Source of the DNA: Lachnospiraceae bacterium AC2028
GTDB lineage: Bacteria > Bacillota > Clostridia > Lachnospirales > Lachnospiraceae
NCBI GenBank assembly: GCA_000702685.1
Contig: JNJD01000006.1
Span: 62,001-126,000 of the forward strand
Reading direction: 5' to 3'
DNA length: 64,000 nucleotides
The notes beneath the pieces are model-generated. The model searched no databases. It had not been told where the DNA came from and worked only from the letters and a program-made list of their open reading frames with translations. Position numbers and translations under genes: made by a program. Within the stretch, counting starts at the first letter, position 1, and every line of letters starts with the position of its first letter. This document shows, in pieces, positions 60,103 to 64,000 of this stretch.

Positions 60103-62129
60103 TAATCGACTATCCTTTTGAATTTCTTTTCCATTTCGGTCTTGGTTATGGAAATGATCGTAGGTCTTCCATGAGGACAATTGTAGGGATTATCAAGCGT
60201 AAGCAGTTCATCAATGAGTTTTTCCGCCTGTTCGAAGCCTATCCTGTCTCCGCCTTTAACGCTGGCCTTGCAGGCCATGCCTGCAATCTTCTCATCAATA
60301 GTCTTAAATGTGCCGAGTCCGGGATTGAGACTCATCTCATCGAGAACGGCAAGGAAAAGCTCCCTTTCGGAATGTCCGAAAAGATCAACGGGCACACCCC
60401 TGAGTGCATATTCCGAACCGCCGAAATTTTCGACTTCAAAGCCGGCTCTTTTAAAAGCATCCATATTATCGGTGAGAACACTTTCCTCTGTAGCGGAAAG
60501 AGACACTACTACGGGAGGCATCAAAAGCTGGGTATGATTCTCACTCGAATAGATCCTCTTCATCATTCTCTCATAATTGACTTTTTCATGAGCGGCATGC
60601 TGATCGATGATGAACATCTTCTGTTCATACTGCATTATCCAATATGTATCGAATACCTGTCCGATAATTCTGTATTTGGCCCTCTTTCCTTCATCGAGAA
60701 GATGATCTTCGAATAATTGTTTCTGTTCAAACTGTGCATGAGCGAGGAATTCCGCTGCACTGTCCTTTTCATGCATAACGGGATCGGAAGTTTCGTCACT
60801 TACCTTTATATCCGTATCTGTGATCGATGCGGATGAAGCAGCAACCGCTTTTGCACCGGATACAATATTAGATATTTTTTTACGGTCGTCTTCAAAAAAT
60901 CCATCTTCCGGTCCGCTTTCGGAAACGGATGAAGAAGCATTGTCCGAAAAGTCATATGAATAAGATCTTCCGGAAGTATTTCGGTTAATGTAATCGCTGT
61001 ATGATCTTACGGTGTTTAGTATGTCATCGCCTTTTCTTACGTACTCGAAAGGCTCAGGGTTTTTACCCGAGGTAATTTCCTCTTTAGATGCCCTTTCGGA
61101 TTCTTTCTTATCCTTATCGTTGGTAAGGACATTTTCTGGGATCATCTCCGCACTCTTCATCACATCATGTATGGATGCAGATACGAATGAAAAGAAAGAA
61201 TTCTGATCAGTAAGTCTTACGTCAAGCTTGGCAGGATGAACATTAACGTCGACTTTGGACGGATCGATCGTAAAGTTTATGAAGACAACCGGGAATTTAT
61301 GCAGCATAAGATATTCCCTGTAGCCTTCTTCTATCGCGGAAGATATGAAATCATTTTTTACATATCTGCCGTTGATGAAGTAGATCTCCATATTACGGTT
61401 GCTTCTGACGATTTCGGGTTTTCCAAGGAAGCCGCTTACAACAAGCCCGTCGTTTTCGGAACTGATGGGAACAAGCATTGAAGCCGTATCACGGCCGTAG
61501 ACCCTGAATATAACATCAAGAAGATCACCGCTTCCGGTTGTATGGAATCTTGATCTGTTATCGGTAATCAGCTGAAAAGAAATATCCGGATGGGAAAGAG
61601 CGATCTTTTCCATCATCTCAACGATATAAGAAGTCTCGGTGGATGGAGTCTTCAGGAATTTCTTCCTTGCGGGCGTATTATAGAAAAGATTCCTGACGAT
61701 AAGAGTGGTACCCTTGGGAGCACCTATCTCTTCAAACGAAACTTCATCCCCGCCTCTGATGAATAATCTGTTTCCGGTAATCGAGCCTTCGATGCAGCTT
61801 ATCATCTCGGTCTCTGATACCGCACAGATGCTTGCAAGAGCTTCACCTCTGAACCCGAGCGTTTCTATATGCTCAAGATCACGGGCATTTTCAATCTTGC
61901 TTGTGGCATGTCTTAAGAAAGCGGTCTTCATATCGGAAGGTTCAACACCGCATCCGTTGTCGGTAACTCTTATAAGATCGATGCCGCCCCCTTTTATTTC
62001 AACGGTAATTGCCTGTGCGCCGGAATCCACGGAATTTTCAACCAGTTCCTTGACAACATTAAAGGGACGTTCAACAACTTCGCCCGCAGATATCCTGTCT
62101 ATGGTTTCTTTGTTCAGAACCCTGATCAT
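60102..62129 (-). CDS. mutL: DNA mismatch repair protein MutL
   Basis: A 675-residue GHKL ATPase and endonuclease-type mismatch-repair protein. ATPase motifs are IDRISAGEVVERP, DNGCGVEP and ATSKIENARDLEHIETLGFRGEAL (in two parts) at the N-terminus. The C-terminal dimerisation domain includes DQHAAHEKVNYE and the ACKASVKGGD and CPHGRPTI segments; the DQHA(x)2E(x)4E metal-site motif is present, so it probably nicks DNA. It overlaps mutS and miaA. Confidence 0.96.
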   Translation of the reverse strand: MIRVLNKETIDRISAGEVVERPFNVVKELVENSVDSGAQAITVEIKGGGIDLIRVTDNGCGVEPSDMKTAFLRHATSKIENARDLEHIETLGFRGEALASICAVSETEMISCIEGSITGNRLFIRGGDEVSFEEIGAPKGTTLIVRNLFYNTPARKKFLKTPSTETSYIVEMMEKIALSHPDISFQLITDNRSRFHTTGSGDLLDVIFRVYGRDTASMLVPISSENDGLVVSGFLGKPEIVRSNRNMEIYFINGRYVKNDFISSAIEEGYREYLMLHKFPVVFINFTIDPSKVDVNVHPAKLDVRLTDQNSFFSFVSASIHDVMKSAEMIPENVLTNDKDKKESERASKEEITSGKNPEPFEYVRKGDDILNTVRSYSDYINRNTSGRSYSYDFSDNASSSVSESGPEDGFFEDDRKKISNIVSGAKAVAASSASITDTDIKVSDETSDPVMHEKDSAAEFLAHAQFEQKQLFEDHLLDEGKRAKYRIIGQVFDTYWIMQYEQKMFIIDQHAAHEKVNYERMMKRIYSSENHTQLLMPPVVVSLSATEESVLTDNMDAFKRAGFEVENFGGSEYALRGVPVDLFGHSERELFLAVLDEMSLNPGLGTFKTIDEKIAGMACKASVKGGDRIGFEQAEKLIDELLTLDNPYNCPHGRPTIISITKTEMEKKFKRIVD

Positions 62130-64000
62130 ATCCTGTACCTGTTCTTAACTTTATTCTGCAGCCTGTAAAGCGTATTAAGCGCATCGAGCGGGGTAAGATT
62201 CGAAATATCGATATCTTCGATCTCCTTAAGCACATCCTCATCCGATACAAGATCAAAGAATGAAAGCTGACCTGAATCAACTTCATCAGGCTTTGTGACC
62301 TTTTTAGACTTTGTACTTCCCTGATCACCCACAGCAATGGATTCAACCACGGATGAGATATCCTGAAGAGCAAGAGAAGAAGCAATCTCCCCGGCCCTGT
62401 CAATGACCATATCGGGAACTCCCGCAAGCCTTGCGACCTGAATTCCGTAGCTTCTGTCTGCGCCGCCTTTTACGATCTTTCTCAGAAATACGATATCATC
62501 TCCGCTTTCCTTAACCGCAATGCAGTAATTATGTACATTGTCGATCTTACCCTCAAGCTCGGTAAGTTCATGATAATGCGTAGCAAATAAAGTCTTTGCT
62601 CCGAGAAGTTTTTTGTTGGCAATATGCTCGGTCACTGCCCACGCAATTGCAAGTCCGTCAAATGTGGAAGTGCCCCTGCCTATCTCATCAAGAATAAGCA
62701 GACTCTTTGAAGTGGCGTTTCTGAGTATATTGGAAACCTCATTCATCTCGATCATGAAAGTGGACTGTCCGCTTGCCAGATCATCGGATGCTCCGACTCT
62801 GGTAAAGATCCTGTCGACCACACAGATATCCGCACTCGTAGCTGGAACAAAACAGCCTATCTGAGCCATGAGCACGATAAGTGCAGTCTGTCTCATATAG
62901 GTGGATTTGCCTGCCATATTGGGTCCTGTGATAATGCTTACAAGATTGCTCTGGTTATCCAGGTATGTATCATTTGAAACAAAGAGTTCTCCACCGAGCA
63001 TTTTCTCGACTACGGGATGTCTTCCTTCCTTGATATTGATGATGCCCTTTGAATTGATATGGGGCCTTACATATCTGTTAACTTCCGATACATATGCAAG
63101 ATCGGAAAGAACATCAAGATAAGCAACGCTCCTTGCGGTCTTGAGAATTCTTTCACTTTCGGCTGATATTGAATTTCTGATATTTACAAAAACATCATAT
63201 TCAAGATTTCTTATCTTTTCTTCTGCGTTAAGAACGGTATCTTCGAGTTCCTTAAGAGCTGCGGAAGTAAATCTTTCGCAGTTAGTAAGAGTCTGTCTTC
63301 TGATATAGTCATCGGGTATCTTATCAAGGAATGAATTGGTTATCTCAAAATAATATCCGAAAGCCTTATGATACTTTATCTTAAGACCTTTGATACCCGT
63401 TCTTTCTTTTTCGGATTCTTCAAGCTGTGCGAGCCATTTCTTGCCTTCGGTCTTGGCCACCCTGAGCTTATCTATTTCTTCATCGAATCCGTCCTTGATG
63501 ATATCTCCGTCTCTGATGGTAAGCGGAGGTTCATCCTTTATTGAGGCGGTAATGAGTGATTCGATATCGGCTAAAGGATCAAAATCCGACCTGATCTCAT
63601 CGATCATGGCGGAATGCATATCTGATATAGCTGTGATCATATGAGGAAGCATCCGAAGCGAGGATGCAAGGCTTATAAGGTCCCTGGGATTGGCACTTCC
63701 GAAGCTGACTCTGGCAAGAAGTCTTTCAAGGTCATATACGGGATTAAGATATTCCCTGAGTTCATCCCTGCAGATTGCATTCTTAAAAAACTCTTCTATC
63801 GCATCCTGTCTTTTTATGATCTCAGCATCGTCGATAAGAGGCTCTTCAAGGAATGTTCTCAAAAGTCTTCCGCCCATTGCTGTCTTGGTCCTGTCAAGAA
63901 CACCGAGAAGGGAACCTTTTTTCTGTTTATCACGTATTGTTTCGGTAAGCTCGAGATTTCTTCTGGAACAAGAATCGAGCATCATGAATTTCTTGGCGAT
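62126..64000 (-). CDS. mutS: DNA mismatch repair protein MutS, 5' truncated by window edge
   Basis: C-terminal ~625 residues of MutS; the frame continues through base 64000, so the true start is outside and the ATG at 63985 is internal. Visible are the lever region (LLDSCSRRNLELTE), the clamp, and the ATPase domain with Walker A GPNMAGKSTYMRQ, Walker B LLILDEIGRGTSTFDG and FATHYHELTELE. The N-terminal mismatch-binding domain with the Phe-x-Glu motif is not in the window. The last residues overlap mutL by 4 nt. Confidence 0.96.
   Translation of the reverse strand: MAKKFMMLDSCSRRNLELTETIRDKQKKGSLLGVLDRTKTAMGGRLLRTFLEEPLIDDAEIIKRQDAIEEFFKNAICRDELREYLNPVYDLERLLARVSFGSANPRDLISLASSLRMLPHMITAISDMHSAMIDEIRSDFDPLADIESLITASIKDEPPLTIRDGDIIKDGFDEEIDKLRVAKTEGKKWLAQLEESEKERTGIKGLKIKYHKAFGYYFEITNSFLDKIPDDYIRRQTLTNCERFTSAALKELEDTVLNAEEKIRNLEYDVFVNIRNSISAESERILKTARSVAYLDVLSDLAYVSEVNRYVRPHINSKGIINIKEGRHPVVEKMLGGELFVSNDTYLDNQSNLVSIITGPNMAGKSTYMRQTALIVLMAQIGCFVPATSADICVVDRIFTRVGASDDLASGQSTFMIEMNEVSNILRNATSKSLLILDEIGRGTSTFDGLAIAWAVTEHIANKKLLGAKTLFATHYHELTELEGKIDNVHNYCIAVKESGDDIVFLRKIVKGGADRSYGIQVARLAGVPDMVIDRAGEIASSLALQDISSVVESIAVGDQGSTKSKKVTKPDEVDSGQLSFFDLVSDEDVLKEIEDIDISNLTPLDALNTLYRLQNKVKNRYRI

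Noticed and set aside
1-64000. CRISPR array, tRNA or rRNA genes, insertion sequences, anti-phage system
   Set aside because: No spaced direct repeats, cloverleaf-like sequences, rRNA segments, transposase or nuclease-toxin pairs were seen in the window.

Overview
The window is ordinary chromosomal DNA of a low-to-mid GC Gram-positive anaerobe, most likely a Clostridia member of the Lachnospiraceae type. The evidence is gene content: L27 with an N-terminal extension next to its processing protease Prp, RecU, SepF, LexA beside a LysM-type division inhibitor, MreBCD, DUF3048 and DUF4321 proteins, the TIGR03960/TIGR03936/RNase G cluster, and a trifunctional-looking HisF-like/HisI/HisE protein. 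Genes are tightly packed with many 1 or 4 nt overlaps. No rRNA, tRNA, CRISPR, insertion sequence or prophage was seen, and no stretch over 300 bases lacks a gene.

Layout. 1-3.4 kb: end of a type IIA topoisomerase A subunit, rsmD, coaD and a coiled-coil protein. 3.4-7.4 kb: amidase, short-chain dehydrogenase, small membrane protein, RluA-type pseudouridine synthase, recU. 7.4-8.7 kb (minus): an unrecognised membrane protein. 8.7-15.9 kb: his operon (hisZ, hisG, hisD, hisB, HisF-like-HisIE) running into a TIGR03960 radical SAM gene. 16-21.2 kb: a sensory module (double receiver, hybrid kinase, solute-binding lipoprotein) that separates the radical SAM gene from its usual partners TIGR03936 and RNase E/G at 21.2-22.9 kb. 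22.9-27.1 kb: CHASE-GGDEF cyclase, M13-like lipoprotein peptidase, metallophosphoesterase. 27.1-33.6 kb (minus): MFS/spermidine synthase fusion, aminotransferase, shikimate kinase, a D-aminoacyl-tRNA deacylase-GAF-GGDEF fusion and an AI-2E family transporter.

33.7-37.2 kb: tyrosine recombinase, SOS-controlled LysM gene, DUF3048 protein and lexA; two intergenic regions carry LexA-type palindromes. 37.2-42.4 kb (minus): HAD phosphatase, rsfS, yqeK, yhbY, obgE, rpmA, prp, rplU with its own consensus promoter and leader, then a cytidylate-kinase-like gene. 42.4-49.3 kb (minus): rluD-type synthase, lspA, aroB, sepF, yggS, a HlyD-like protein, a small P-loop protein and a lipoprotein D,D-carboxypeptidase. 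49.3-64 kb (minus): one long co-directional run mutS-mutL-miaA-PLP lyase-DUF4321-radC-mreB-mreC-mreD-PBP2-minC-rodA-mgsA, so mismatch repair, tRNA modification and cell elongation are linked.

The most unusual items are the deacylase-GAF-GGDEF fusion (a tRNA proofreading domain on a predicted c-di-GMP synthase, overlapping a transporter gene), the HisF-like domain lacking both catalytic aspartates, a LexA operator seated in the promoter spacer of the LysM gene, three TTAGC direct repeats just downstream of the his promoter, minC without minD/minE, and yhbY-yqeK without nadD. All functions are inferred from sequence reading alone; no database search was run.
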